This document shows, one piece after another, positions 8,412 through 17,473 of a DNA stretch of 64,000 nt; the first letter of the stretch is position 1, and every line of letters begins with the position of its first letter. The notes beneath the pieces were generated by a model. It had not been told where the DNA came from, did no database searches, and saw nothing but the letters and a program-made list of their open reading frames with translations. The stretch spans positions 186,001 through 250,000 of the forward strand of contig JBQTIY010000010.1 of NCBI GenBank assembly GCA_052387675.1, in the 5' to 3' direction. The translations under genes and the position numbers were made by a program. This stretch comes from JBQTIY01 sp052387675. Lineage in GTDB: Bacteria > Planctomycetota > B15-G4.

Positions 8412-8898
8412 GCCGGCGGACCTCGTCGCGGACCTCGCCGCAGACTTCGCGCAGCGCCGCCAGCGCCTCAGGCAGCCGTGCTGCCGGCACCAGCAAGTGG
8501 TCGCGCGAAAAGGCTGAGAGCGCACCGGCCGGCACGCCCGCGCGGGCCAGCGCTCCGGTGAGCGCGGCCAGCACACCGGTCACATCCCAGGCGAAGTCTT
8601 GATCAATGGTGAGCAGGGCGAAATCGCGCTGGCTGTGCGTGGGGGGCGGCAGCGCGCCGGCGCCAGGCTCGAGCAGCGCCTGGCGACAGAGCACGGTGAT
8701 CTCGCGCTCGTCCTGCATCCACAGACAGATGTCACCGCGCGCCGTGGCAGCCTGCAGCGCCTGAGGCAAAGTCGCGAGCGTCGCGGCTGTGTTCGCTGCG
8801 ACAGCGCCCTCTTCGCCGCTGCGGCCACGCAAGGCATAGGCCAGCAGAGCAAAGGGCCCGCGCCTCACCAGCAGCGGCGCGGTGCGCAGCGCCGTCAT
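8404..8898 (-). CDS. ACT-domain protein (CASTOR/ACT_7-like)
   Basis: A 164-residue cytosolic protein with paired ACT-like halves. The second half is clearest: FALLTIDQDFAWDVTGVLAA then LARAGVPAGALSAFSRDHLLV, the pattern of ACT_7 domains that sense amino acids (the family includes eukaryotic CASTOR arginine sensors). The ATG at 8898 overlaps the stop of the SLC13 permease by 4 bases, and its own stop overlaps the lpxB start, so translation of all three is coupled. The ligand cannot be read from the sequence. Confidence 0.8.
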   Translation of the reverse strand: MTALRTAPLLVRRGPFALLAYALRGRSGEEGAVAANTAATLATLPQALQAATARGDICLWMQDEREITVLCRQALLEPGAGALPPPTHSQRDFALLTIDQDFAWDVTGVLAALTGALARAGVPAGALSAFSRDHLLVPAARLPEALAALREVCGEVRDEVRRLD

Positions 8899-10700
8899 GG
8901 CAGCGCGGCCTCGAAGGGGAACCACCAGGGAATAACGACCATGGACACCGCGAAGAGCACCAGCGTGAGCGGCACGCCGATGCGCACGTAGTCGGTGAAG
9001 CGGTAGCCGCCGGGGCCGTAGACGAAGAGGTTGGTCTGGTAGCCGATCGGCGTGCAGAAGTCGCAGGAGGCGCCGAAGAGCACCGCGTAGACGAAGGGAT
9101 AAGGCTGCAGGCCCATCGAGGCCGCCACACTCACAGCCATGGGCGTGAGCAAGACCGCCACGGCATTGTTGCTGACCAGCGCGGTGAGCACGGTGGAGAG
9201 CAGGAAAATGCCGGCCATGACGGCGTGCGGACCATAGGGCTGCAGCCACTGCACGACATAGCGGCTGGTGACGTCCACCAGGCCGGTCTTCTGGAAAGCT
9301 AAGCCCAGCGCGATCATGCCGGCGATGAGCACGAGCACGCTCAGGTCGATGGAGTTGTAGGCGCGGCGCAGCGGCAGGCAGCCGGTGAGCACCATGGCCA
9401 GCGAGCCAGCCAGAGTCATGATCGCGATGGGCTGGACCTCCAGCGCCGCGAGCGTCACCACCGCCGCCATGATGGCCACCGCCAGCGGGGCCCGGCGCGA
9501 ATCAACGAGCTCGCGCCCGGCCGTTTCGAGCAGCACGAATTCTTCGGTGCCGCGCAGGCTGCCCACGCTGGCCTCGTCCACCACGATGAGCAAGGTGTCG
9601 CCCAGGCGCAGGCGGATTTCCGAGACGCGCTCGCGCAGATGTTCATCGCGGCGCAGGATGGCCAGCACCGAGGCCTCGGAGTGCCGCGCCGAGAAGTTCA
9701 CGCCCAAGAGCGTGCGCCCGATGAGCGGCGAGTTCGGCGTGATGACCGCTTCCACGAGCGTGATGGCCTTGCCGGCGCCCTGAGCCGCGATGGCCGCGCC
9801 GAGTTCTGGCGGCAGGTTCACGTCGGGGCGCTGGACCAGTGCGTTGATGGCCTTGGGGTCGCCTTTGAGCAGGAGCGTGTCGCCGGCGCGGATGAACTGC
9901 GTGCGCGGATTGCCGATGAGCGGAGCCGGATAGGTCTCCTCACCGCGGATGACCATGAGCGGCGCGATGCCGGGCAGGCCCTTGAGTAACTCTTGGTAGG
10001 TCTTGCCGACTTGCGGATTGCCATCCGGGAAACTGATCTCTGTGACAAACTCGCGCACCTTGCCGGAGGAAAGCGCACCGGAAACCGAAGCCCGGCTCGG
10101 CAGCAGGTAGGGCCCAAAGAGAGCCAGGAACAACAAGCCGGTTGCTGCGTAGATCACGCCCGGCGCGGCGAAGTCGAACATGCCGATGGGCGGCAGGCCG
10201 GCCTGCACGGCCGACTGGCTGACGAGCACATTCGTGCTGGTGCCGATGAGCGTGCAGGTGCCGCCCAGGATGGTGGCGAAGGAGAGCGGAATCAGCAGCC
10301 GGCTGGGCGCGATGTCCATGCGCTGGCACATGCCCAGCACCACGGGCAGAAAGATGATCGCCACCGGCGTGTTGTTCATGAAGGCCGAGATGACCGCGAC
10401 GCCAAAGAGCAGCACCACGATCTGGCGCCGGCGCCCGCCGATGGCCTGCGAGAGCAAGTGCGTGATGCCGTCCAGCGCGCCCGTGCGAATCAGTCCTGCC
10501 GAGAGCACGAACATGCCGGCCACGGTGATGAGCGCCGAGTTGCCCAGCCCCGCCAGGGCCTCGTCGGGCTTGAGCACGCCGCTCAGCGTGAGCGCCAAGA
10601 TCACCAGGATGCCGACGACGTCGACCGCGACGATCTCGGTGACAAAGAGCACGAAGGCGCCAACGAGCACGCCGATCGTGATGAGCGCTTCGGGACTCAT
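8895..10700 (-). CDS. SLC13/DASS-type permease with two RCK_C domains
   Basis: A 601-residue inner-membrane transporter. Hydrophobic segments at the N-terminus (ALITIGVLVGAFVLFVTEIV, VVGILVILALTLSGVL) and the helix-loop motif FMNNTPVAIIFLPVV are typical of the citrate-transporter/ArsB superfamily. Two cytosolic RCK_C (TrkA-C) domains occupy about residues 210-295 and 315-400, each ending in a GDTLLL-type strand. A second membrane half follows, with LVSNNAVAVLLTP and FCTPIGYQTNLFVYGPG. RCK_C domains usually bind nucleotides or ions and gate transport. Substrate (dicarboxylate, sulfate or another anion) is not decidable. The ATG at 10700 puts the first helix at the N-terminus. A paralogue of the same architecture lies at 45117-47141. 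Confidence 0.88.
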   Translation of the reverse strand: MSPEALITIGVLVGAFVLFVTEIVAVDVVGILVILALTLSGVLKPDEALAGLGNSALITVAGMFVLSAGLIRTGALDGITHLLSQAIGGRRRQIVVLLFGVAVISAFMNNTPVAIIFLPVVLGMCQRMDIAPSRLLIPLSFATILGGTCTLIGTSTNVLVSQSAVQAGLPPIGMFDFAAPGVIYAATGLLFLALFGPYLLPSRASVSGALSSGKVREFVTEISFPDGNPQVGKTYQELLKGLPGIAPLMVIRGEETYPAPLIGNPRTQFIRAGDTLLLKGDPKAINALVQRPDVNLPPELGAAIAAQGAGKAITLVEAVITPNSPLIGRTLLGVNFSARHSEASVLAILRRDEHLRERVSEIRLRLGDTLLIVVDEASVGSLRGTEEFVLLETAGRELVDSRRAPLAVAIMAAVVTLAALEVQPIAIMTLAGSLAMVLTGCLPLRRAYNSIDLSVLVLIAGMIALGLAFQKTGLVDVTSRYVVQWLQPYGPHAVMAGIFLLSTVLTALVSNNAVAVLLTPMAVSVAASMGLQPYPFVYAVLFGASCDFCTPIGYQTNLFVYGPGGYRFTDYVRIGVPLTLVLFAVSMVVIPWWFPFEAALP

Positions 10701-10746
10701 AAGTGGCGGCTCGCTCGCACGGGCCGCGGGCGCCGCGTGGCGCGCT

Positions 10747-11685
10747 TCAACGCACGAGCGCCCCGAAGGCGGTGCGCCAGTTGGCCGGCGCCGGCGCATT
10801 GCCGCGCACGAGTTCGAAGAAGCGCTTCTGCAGGGCCTGCGTCACGGGGCCCGGCCCGCCCTTGCCGATGGTGGCGCCGGCCACTTCGCGCACCGGCGTG
10901 ATCTCGGCGGCCGTGCCGGTGAGGAAGACCTCGTCGGAGACCACGAGTTCACCGCGCGTGACGGTCTCCTCGCGAATATCGGCCAGTCCCAGCTCTTCAG
11001 CCGCGCAGCGGGCCAGGTGCAGGACCGTGGCGCGCGTGAGCCCCGGCAGGATCGGCGCGCTGGTGGGCGGAGTCTTCAGCACGCCGTCGCGCACCATGAA
11101 GAGATTCTCGCCGCTGCCCTCGGCCACATAGCCGTTGTCATCCATGAGCAGGGCCTCGTCGAAGCCGAAGGAGCGCGCCTCGCGCTTGGCCAGTGTGGAG
11201 ACCACGTACTGGCCGCAGATCTTGGCCTTGGGGAGCGAACTGCCGAGCCCCGAGCGGCGGTAGGCCGACAGGTTGACGCGGATGCCCTTCTTGAGCCCGT
11301 CCTCGCCGAGATAGGCGCCCCAAGCGCTGGCGGCGATGGCCACATGCACGGGCGGGTTGCTGCCCAGTCCGCCGAGGCTGCCGTCATCTTGATAGACGAT
11401 GGGGCGCAGGTAGCCGTCGCGCAGACCGTTGGCCAGCAGCACCTCAATGCAGGCGGCGCTGAGCACGTCGGCGCTGAAGGGAATCTGCAGGCCGCAGACC
11501 CGCGCGCTGTCTTGCAGACGCCGAATGTGGTCATCGAGCCGGAAGATGCAGGCCGTGCCATCGGCTTGCTTGTAGGAACGGATGCCTTCGAAGACGCCGA
11601 CACCGTAGTGCAGCGTGTGCGCGAGCACCGAGACCTTGGCCTCCTCGGCCGGCACCAGCCCGCCGTCCATCCAGATCGTGGCCAT
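10747..11685 (-). CDS. ilvE: branched-chain amino acid aminotransferase IlvE
   Basis: PLP-dependent class IV aminotransferase that exchanges the amino group between glutamate and the 2-oxo acids of Val, Leu and Ile. The 312-residue length and the motifs fit BCAT: HTLHYGVGVFEGIRSY, RLDDHIRRL, the PLP lysine in KICGQYV (KAKICG), the EALLMDDNGYVAEGSGENLF block and the final VFLTGTAAEITPV. The ATG at 11685 has a strong GGAGGT ribosome-binding site 8 bases upstream. It lies 46 bases upstream of the SLC13 gene on the same strand, so co-transcription is possible but no overlap enforces it. Confidence 0.95.
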   Translation of the reverse strand: MATIWMDGGLVPAEEAKVSVLAHTLHYGVGVFEGIRSYKQADGTACIFRLDDHIRRLQDSARVCGLQIPFSADVLSAACIEVLLANGLRDGYLRPIVYQDDGSLGGLGSNPPVHVAIAASAWGAYLGEDGLKKGIRVNLSAYRRSGLGSSLPKAKICGQYVVSTLAKREARSFGFDEALLMDDNGYVAEGSGENLFMVRDGVLKTPPTSAPILPGLTRATVLHLARCAAEELGLADIREETVTRGELVVSDEVFLTGTAAEITPVREVAGATIGKGGPGPVTQALQKRFFELVRGNAPAPANWRTAFGALVR

Positions 11686-11876
11686 CCCTGCACACCTCCG
11701 CGGAGTTTCGGCCATTCTAGCCACACGTGGCCCGGGGCCGCCGCTCCAAAGCGGGAGCGGGGCCGGCGCCCCCAGGTTCCCGATCTCGCAATGCGGGCAA
11801 CAATCTCCGACAGTGGGCGGACAGCGCCGTAGGAAGTCCGCGCCGAAAGACGCACTGTCCCGTAGGAAGCCCGGCC

Positions 11877-13316
11877 ATGGCACTCATTTCGATTCGACGG
11901 ATCTTGCTCGGAGCGGTCGCCGGCCTCGCTGCCGTGTCGGCGAGCTGCGACGGCGAAGGCCCGCCCCGTGCGGAGCCGGTGGCGCGCGTGCTGGTGGTGG
12001 GAATGGACGGGCTGGAGTGGAGCGTGCTCCAGCCGCTCTTGGTCGAGGGCAAGTGCCCCAACCTGCGCGCGCTGATCGAGCGCGGCTCCTTCGGGCGGCT
12101 CGCGACGCTCAACCGCACGCTGAGCCCGCTCGTCTGGACCACCATCGCCACCGGGCGCCTGCCGCGCGATCACGGCATCACCAACTTCCTCAAGCCGCCG
12201 ACGCGGCCGGGCGAGCCGGGCCAAGTCTTCACCTCGGCCGATCGCCGGGTGCCGGCCATTTGGAATCTTGCAGACCGCTATGGCCTCAGCACGAACATGT
12301 TCGGCTGGTTCATCACCTGGCCGGTGGAGCCGGTGCGCGGCTTGGCCGTCAGCGGCAGCAGCTCCTCGGCCCTGAGCGATGCCAACTGGAAGCCGGCCCT
12401 GGCGCCGAGCGTGCCGCACCAAGTCCATCCGCTGGCGCGCGAGGCCGAAATCATGGCCGAGGTCGAGCGCGTCTCGACGCGCGAGGAAATCGCGCGCCTT
12501 GCCCGCGAAAAAGTCTACGGACCGATCCCCGCGGGCGTCCTGGACAAGAGGCACGAGGAGATCAAGCAGCAGACGCTCTGGTCTCTCTCCGCCGACGCGA
12601 CCTATTTTGCGCTGGCGCGGCGTGAGATTGCGGAGCGTCCGGCCGACCTGAACCTGGTCTACTTCGGCGGCACCGATGTGGCGGGCCACCGCTACTGGCG
12701 CGAGTACCGGCCAGAGGGCTTCCGCTACAGCAATGGAGCCGAGGCCGATCGGCTGCTCGCCAAGGTGCTGCCCAACTACTACGAGTGGGTCGATGAAATG
12801 CTCGGGCAGCTCGTGCAGGCCGCCGGCCCGGACACCACGGTCTTCGTGCTCTCCGATCACGGCATGCACGAGCACTCCACGGACAAGCCCGATGAATTGG
12901 GTATGACCGGTCATCACCTCGATGCGCCGCCGGGCGTGGTCATCGCGGCGGGGCCGGGCATCGTGCGCCAGGGCGGCGTGGAACGCTTGCTCGCCGGCGA
13001 CGCGCCGCCGCTGCACGGCTCCGTGGTGGACATGGCGCCCACGCTCCTGGCCCTGCTCGGCATCCCCGGCGGACGCGACATGGGCCGCGCCTACCTGCCT
13101 ATCCTTGAGCCCGGGCCGGCGCGGGACAAGGCCAAGCTGCCGCTCATCGAGACGCACGATGCTTTCTTCAAGCCGGCGGCGCCGGTGGCCGTGCCCCGGG
13201 AACTCGACGAGAGCTTCATTGAGAAATTCGGCTCCATCGGCTACCTCGACCTGGAGTTGCCGGACATGGCCGACGAGATCGTGGTGCCGGTGGAGGACTC
13301 AGCGCCTCCGCGCTAA
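11877..13316 (+). CDS. exported type I phosphodiesterase / alkaline-phosphatase-superfamily protein
   Basis: A 479-residue exported protein, possibly lipid-anchored (signal ends VSASC; the lipobox is weak). It has the nucleotide pyrophosphatase/phosphodiesterase pattern: metal-binding VLVVGMDGLEW, then the nucleophile region RTLSPLVWTTIATGRLPRDHGI, the mid-domain YFGGTDVAGHRYWR, and the metal ligands VFVLSDHGMHEH and GMTGHHLDAPPG. The likely nucleophile is the Thr or Ser of LVWTTIATG. AGGAAG lies 9 bases upstream of the ATG; the longer in-frame extension upstream is not signal-like. Planctomycetes encode many such enzymes for organophosphate and polymer turnover. Substrate unknown. The gene is divergent from ilvE. 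Confidence 0.85.
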   Translation: MALISIRRILLGAVAGLAAVSASCDGEGPPRAEPVARVLVVGMDGLEWSVLQPLLVEGKCPNLRALIERGSFGRLATLNRTLSPLVWTTIATGRLPRDHGITNFLKPPTRPGEPGQVFTSADRRVPAIWNLADRYGLSTNMFGWFITWPVEPVRGLAVSGSSSSALSDANWKPALAPSVPHQVHPLAREAEIMAEVERVSTREEIARLAREKVYGPIPAGVLDKRHEEIKQQTLWSLSADATYFALARREIAERPADLNLVYFGGTDVAGHRYWREYRPEGFRYSNGAEADRLLAKVLPNYYEWVDEMLGQLVQAAGPDTTVFVLSDHGMHEHSTDKPDELGMTGHHLDAPPGVVIAAGPGIVRQGGVERLLAGDAPPLHGSVVDMAPTLLALLGIPGGRDMGRAYLPILEPGPARDKAKLPLIETHDAFFKPAAPVAVPRELDESFIEKFGSIGYLDLELPDMADEIVVPVEDSAPPR

Positions 13317-13432
13317 GACGTAGACGACACCAGCCCTGCGTCGCCGTCCGCCGGATCGGGCGCAAGGCTTTCTTCCGGCCCGGCGATCCGCTACGGTCAG
13401 GAGCCGCACGCCCGCCTCTCAAGGACCATGCC

Positions 13433-14104
13433 ATGAAGATCCAGCCCCCAACTCCCGGCCGCCGTCTCGGAGACGATGACGAGGAGGAGGAGGATGACGA
13501 CGAGGACTGCGACAAGCACGGCGGCAAGAAGAAGGAGGGCGGCGCGCCGGACTTCCTCGGCAAGGGCCTGCTCGAGCAGCGCACGATCATGGTCAACAAG
13601 CCCGTGGACCGCGATATGGCGGCCGCGATCATGGCGCAACTGCTGATCCTGGATCACCGCGACAGCAAGGCGCCGATCACGATGTACATCAACTGCCCCG
13701 GCGGCGACGCCGACTCGGGCTTCGGCATCTACGACGTCATGCGCTTCATCGAGGCGCCGATCACCACGGTGTGCGTGGGCCTCGCCGCCTCAGCCGCGGT
13801 CATCATCTTTGTCGGCGGTCAGGCCGGCCGCCGCCTCGCCATGCCCAACTGCCGCTTCCTTATCCACCAGCCGTCCACGTTCAGCCAGGGCCAGGCCAGC
13901 GACCTGGAGATCACGGCCAACGAGATCATCAAGACGCGCGATCTCTACAACGCGATCTTGTCCGAAGCCACCGGCAAGGCGGACAAGCAGATCCTCAAGG
14001 ATGCCCACCGCGACTTCTGGCTCACGGCCCAGGAAGCGCTGGATTACGGCCTGGTGAACCGCATCGTCAGCAAGCGCAGCGAGATCCAGCCGCCCGCGGC
14101 CTGA
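13433..14104 (+). CDS. clpP: ATP-dependent Clp protease proteolytic subunit with acidic N-terminal extension
   Basis: Serine peptidase subunit that forms the two-ring Clp proteolytic chamber with an AAA+ unfoldase. The catalytic elements are present: Ser in GLAASAAVIIF, His in FLIHQPSTF and the Asp region ILKDAHRDFWLTAQEALDYG. The gating and substrate-loop sequence YINCPGGDADSGFGIYD is normal. The protein is 223 residues because of an N-terminal tail: residues 14-24 are almost all Asp/Glu and a Lys-rich patch follows, before the usual start at about residue 45 (LLEQRTIMV). The tail would lie at the axial pore where ATPases dock. No clpX or clpA is adjacent. Multiple ClpP paralogues are common in planctomycetes. 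Its stop is 1 base from the convergent HEAT-like gene's stop. Confidence 0.93.
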   Translation: MKIQPPTPGRRLGDDDEEEEDDDEDCDKHGGKKKEGGAPDFLGKGLLEQRTIMVNKPVDRDMAAAIMAQLLILDHRDSKAPITMYINCPGGDADSGFGIYDVMRFIEAPITTVCVGLAASAAVIIFVGGQAGRRLAMPNCRFLIHQPSTFSQGQASDLEITANEIIKTRDLYNAILSEATGKADKQILKDAHRDFWLTAQEALDYGLVNRIVSKRSEIQPPAA

Positions 14105-14105
14105 G

Positions 14106-15065
14106 TCAGCCGGGCTTGCGCTCGGCCCAGACTTTCTTGAGCCGCTCCAGCTCCTTGATCTGATCGAAGGTCGAGATCGTCTTGAGTTCGCCCTGGCCCT
14201 CGAGGAGCCGGCGCAGGGCATTGATGGCCGCGCGCTGCACGAGGTTGTGTTTGTCGTCGAGGGCGCGCACCAGCAGCTTTTGGCTGGCGGGATCGCCGAT
14301 CGTGGCCAGGAGCTGCACGGCGGCGAGGCGTTCCTTGGCCGCGCCGGCCGCGTCTTCCTTCTCGCGCTTGGGGTCGATGACGAGCAGTGCCGCTGCCGAG
14401 TCGTGCGCGCCCTGGTTGGCGACACCCGGCAGAGCGGCCAGCACGCGGTCTTTCCACGCAGTGTCGAAGACCAGAGCCGCCTGACGCAGGCCCTCGTCGC
14501 GTCCGCAGCGCAAGAGCGACAGCGCCGCCTCCGTGCGCGCGCTCTCGTCGGCATCGTTCAACACGGGCAGAAGTTGCTCGATGAGTTCCGGCACGGCGCG
14601 GCCGTAGTCGCCCACTTTGCGCGCGGCGAAGCGCCGCAGTGGCACGACGGCGCTGGTCAGCGAGCTCTGCACGAAGTCGCGGTCGCGCAGATCGGCCAGC
14701 GCGGCGAGGCAGTTCACCAGCCCTTCTTGCTGAAAGGCGTCCTTTGTGACCGCTGACTTGGCCAGCTCCGGCAGCGCGCCGCGTCCCAGGCCGATGATCT
14801 CGCGCTCCACCTTGGCGCGGTAGTCGGCGCTTTCCGAGCGCAGCTTGGGGATGGCGCGCTCCAGCTTGGGAATGTCGACCTTGGGGAGGGGCGGCGGCGC
14901 TTCGATGGCAGGCAAATCAGCGCCGGACGAGCCGGCGGCAGGCGTTCCAGCGGGGGGCGCGTCGGTTCCACCCATGCCCTGTGCACCGAGGGCCGGGCTT
15001 GCGCCCAGCACCAACAGCATGGTCAGAACGAAGGACCAGTGCCCGCTGATCGGCTTGCTGAGCAT
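14106..15065 (-). CDS. exported HEAT-repeat-like protein
   Basis: A 319-residue predicted exported protein. A signal peptide (LSKPISGHWSFVLTMLLVLG, then ASPALGAQG) is followed by a Pro/Ala/Gly-rich linker and then alpha-helical pairs of roughly 35-40 residues resembling HEAT repeats: FVQSSLTSAVVPLRRFAARK, then AVPELIEQLLPVLNDADESA, then AAVQLLATIGDPASQKLLVR and NLVQRAAINALRRL. Such scaffolds mediate protein contacts; no enzymatic motif is seen. The ATG at 15065 is preferred over a GTG 30 bases upstream because CGGAG sits 8 bases before it and it gives a compact signal peptide. Partner unknown. Confidence 0.65.
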   Translation of the reverse strand: MLSKPISGHWSFVLTMLLVLGASPALGAQGMGGTDAPPAGTPAAGSSGADLPAIEAPPPLPKVDIPKLERAIPKLRSESADYRAKVEREIIGLGRGALPELAKSAVTKDAFQQEGLVNCLAALADLRDRDFVQSSLTSAVVPLRRFAARKVGDYGRAVPELIEQLLPVLNDADESARTEAALSLLRCGRDEGLRQAALVFDTAWKDRVLAALPGVANQGAHDSAAALLVIDPKREKEDAAGAAKERLAAVQLLATIGDPASQKLLVRALDDKHNLVQRAAINALRRLLEGQGELKTISTFDQIKELERLKKVWAERKPG

Positions 15066-15164
15066 GGCCGTGGCTCCGAAGGGGGACGTGAACACGTTCT
15101 AGGCTCACCGCCCGGGAAACGGATGCTCCGTGAACGGCTCGCGGGCGGATTATAGGGTTTCGCT

Positions 15165-16742
15165 ATGGTCAGCCGTTCCACGCGACAGGTGCGTATGCCG
15201 TTCGCGAGCGTTTGGCTCAGTGCGGCGGTGCTGGTCGGTCTGCTGCTCGCGGCGGCGCCGGTTTTCGCGGCGCTCTCGGGCCTGCTCGACGGCGGCGGCG
15301 CCACCTGGAACGAAGTCTTCACGGAGCGCGTGCAGCGCCTGCTCCTGCGCACGCTTCTGCTGGGCGTGCTCACCGCGCTGAGTTGTGCGGCGCTGGGCGT
15401 GCCGGTGGCGCTGCTGTTGAGCCGCCGGCGCGGTCCGCTGCTCGCTCTGCTCGGCGCACTGCTGCCGCTGCCGCTCATCCTGCCGCCCTGGATGGCGGGT
15501 CTCGCGTGGGCCGGCTGGCTGCGTCTCTCGGGCTTCGGCGGCGCCGTGCTGCTGCTCACCGCGGCGCTCTGGCCGCTCGTCACGCTCTTTGCGCTGCGCG
15601 GACTCCATGGCGCGCAGCGCGCCGGCGAGGCCGCGGCGCTGGCCCGCGGCCGCTCGGCGGCGCTGTGGCGCGTGGTCCTGCCGCTGGCCTGGCCTTCCAT
15701 TCTCTCCGGCATGCTCTGCGTCTTTCTCTTCGCGATCACCGACTTCGGCGTGGTGGACTTTCTCTCGTGGAACTCGCCGGAGCCCTTCACGGTGCTCTCC
15801 AGCGAGATCTTTCAGAAGTGGGCGCGTCTCGACAGCGCGAGCCAGGCCGCTGCGGTTTCCCTGCCGGCGCTGGGGCTGGGGCTGCTGGCGCTCGCTGCCT
15901 TGCTCTGGCTCGAGCGGCGGCAGCGCGGCGTGCAGCGGGGCTGGCTCATGACCGAGCCCAGCGCGACTGCCAACCCGGTCTCGCGAGCGGCGGCCGAACT
16001 CTGCGCCCTCGTCGTGCTGCTCGTCATGCTCAGCCCGGCGCTCATCCTGGGCGCGTGGGCCAGCGCTGCCGACAACCCCCTAGGCACGGCCCGGCTGGTG
16101 GGGGACAGCGCGGCCCTCTCGGCCCTCTGCGCGGCGGGCGCGGGACTGCTCGTGGCACTGCTGGGCGTGGGTGCGGCACGTCTCGCGCTGCGCTGGGGCG
16201 GTTGGCGCGAGGCGCTGGTGCTAGGCCTGGCCCTGCTGCCGCTCGCGGCGCCCGGCGTGCTCTACGGCGTGGGCGTGATTCGCTTCTGGCATAGCCCCGC
16301 CAATCCTTTCTCCGAGAGCGTCTACCGCTCGCCGTGGCTGCTCGTGCTGGCCACGGCCGGGCGGTATTTGCCGTTGGGGGTGCTCGCGGCGCGCACGCTG
16401 CTCTTGCGGCAAGACCCGGGCCCCTCCGAGGCCGGCCGCCTGTCCGGCCGGCCGCTGCTGGTGCGCCTGCTGCGTGTGGAACTCCCGCGGCTCGCGCCGG
16501 CGCTGGGCCTGTCCTTCGCGCTCGGCTACCTGCTCAGCCTGCGCGACCTCGACGTGGTGCAGCTCGTGCCCGCGGGCAACAACGCGCTCATCAACCGGCT
16601 CTTCCAGATGGTGCACATCGCCAGCGATGAACTGACGGCCGTGCTCTGCCTCTTGCTCATCCTCATGGTCGTGTTGCCGGGCCTGGCCGCGCGGCTGCTG
16701 GGTGTGCCGGGCGCACTCGGCGGGCGACGCTCGATCGGTTAG
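15165..16742 (+). CDS. ABC transporter permease, ferric-iron/thiamine-type two-domain protein
   Basis: A 525-residue integral membrane protein made of two fused permease halves, like FbpB/ThiP. Each half has a coupling segment: EAAALARGRSAALWRVVLPL with AWPSILSG in the first, and EAGRLSGRPLLVRLLRVELP with RLAPALG in the second, both variants of the EAA loop. About 12 hydrophobic segments are visible. ITDFGVVDFL in half one is typical of iron(III) ABC permeases. No binding protein or ATPase gene is adjacent, so the system is split across the genome or the partners are shared. A TTATAG hexamer lies about 16 bases upstream of the start and could be a -10 element. Substrate is a guess. Confidence 0.85.
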   Translation: MVSRSTRQVRMPFASVWLSAAVLVGLLLAAAPVFAALSGLLDGGGATWNEVFTERVQRLLLRTLLLGVLTALSCAALGVPVALLLSRRRGPLLALLGALLPLPLILPPWMAGLAWAGWLRLSGFGGAVLLLTAALWPLVTLFALRGLHGAQRAGEAAALARGRSAALWRVVLPLAWPSILSGMLCVFLFAITDFGVVDFLSWNSPEPFTVLSSEIFQKWARLDSASQAAAVSLPALGLGLLALAALLWLERRQRGVQRGWLMTEPSATANPVSRAAAELCALVVLLVMLSPALILGAWASAADNPLGTARLVGDSAALSALCAAGAGLLVALLGVGAARLALRWGGWREALVLGLALLPLAAPGVLYGVGVIRFWHSPANPFSESVYRSPWLLVLATAGRYLPLGVLAARTLLLRQDPGPSEAGRLSGRPLLVRLLRVELPRLAPALGLSFALGYLLSLRDLDVVQLVPAGNNALINRLFQMVHIASDELTAVLCLLLILMVVLPGLAARLLGVPGALGGRRSIG

Positions 16743-16771
16743 CCTAAGCGCTTCCTCGGAGCCCGCCCCTC

Positions 16772-17473
16772 GTGTCCCACGGTCTGCGCAGCATCGCCTT
16801 CGTCGCCGAGCTGATCCATCCGCCCATGCAGCACGATCCGCGTTCGCTGCAGAAGCTGCACGGCGAACTCTTCGGCAGCGCCGAGTGCAGCTACCGCGAC
16901 TTCCGGCTCGTGCCGGGCGGAGCGCAGTTCAGTAATGCCGTTGGCGGGCTGCCGGGCGCTCCGGTCTCGCTGGCCAATCTGCTCGCCGACCGCGTGCAGT
17001 TGCGTGAGGAGCAGACGGGCCTTTCGCGCGAGGAGTTCGAGACGCGGGTGGGGCACCTGGGCAAGGCCGTGCTCGCGGCGCTGCCGATCAAGGTCTTCCT
17101 GGCGCAGCAATACGCCGTGCGCTCGGTCGTGAATCCCAGCACGAGCACCGACGCGCGCGAGTTCGTGCTGCGCACGCTCTTCGGCTTCGATGATGCGCTC
17201 TTGGGCGTCTTCCCCGCGCCGCCCAGCTTGGCCGGCCTGCGCTTTGCCTTCCCGCCGGCCGCCGACGGCGGCGGCATCTTCAATGTGCGCGTCGAATCCT
17301 TCAGCGGCGACAATCGCAGCCTCTTCCTCGAGACTGTCGGGACCTTTGGTCAGCCCGTGCAGACCGAGGGCCTGGAGCAGCTCGTGCAGCGCTTCGACGC
17401 CACCTACGACTTCCTGCAGGACCAGCTCGTCGATTTCCTGGCGCAGTTCGACGTGGACGACGCCGAACCGTGA
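16772..17473 (+). CDS. uncharacterised protein, upstream of a sulfatase-fold gene
   Basis: A 233-residue protein with no signal peptide or membrane segment that I cannot assign firmly. It has an alternating strand/helix character, a conserved-looking FNVRVESFSGDNRSLFLETVG segment split by polar turns, and a C-terminal helix (LVQRFDATYDFLQDQLVDFL). In outline this recalls the TIGR04255 family (strands followed by an AYDFL...V..FL helix), but the N-terminal half does not obviously match. The GTG start overlaps nothing upstream; the stop overlaps the GTG of the following sulfatase-fold gene by 4 bases, so the two are translationally coupled and may act together despite one being cytosolic and the other exported. 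Confidence 0.6.
   Translation: MSHGLRSIAFVAELIHPPMQHDPRSLQKLHGELFGSAECSYRDFRLVPGGAQFSNAVGGLPGAPVSLANLLADRVQLREEQTGLSREEFETRVGHLGKAVLAALPIKVFLAQQYAVRSVVNPSTSTDAREFVLRTLFGFDDALLGVFPAPPSLAGLRFAFPPAADGGGIFNVRVESFSGDNRSLFLETVGTFGQPVQTEGLEQLVQRFDATYDFLQDQLVDFLAQFDVDDAEP

Noticed and set aside
15165..16742. The iron-type ABC permease and the BtuF-like protein at 62382-63401 as one uptake system
   Set aside because: They are 46 kb apart and belong to different permease classes.
16772..17473. Firm assignment to TIGR04255
   Set aside because: Only the C-terminal strand-helix outline is similar; the N-terminal half does not match, so the gene is left uncharacterised.
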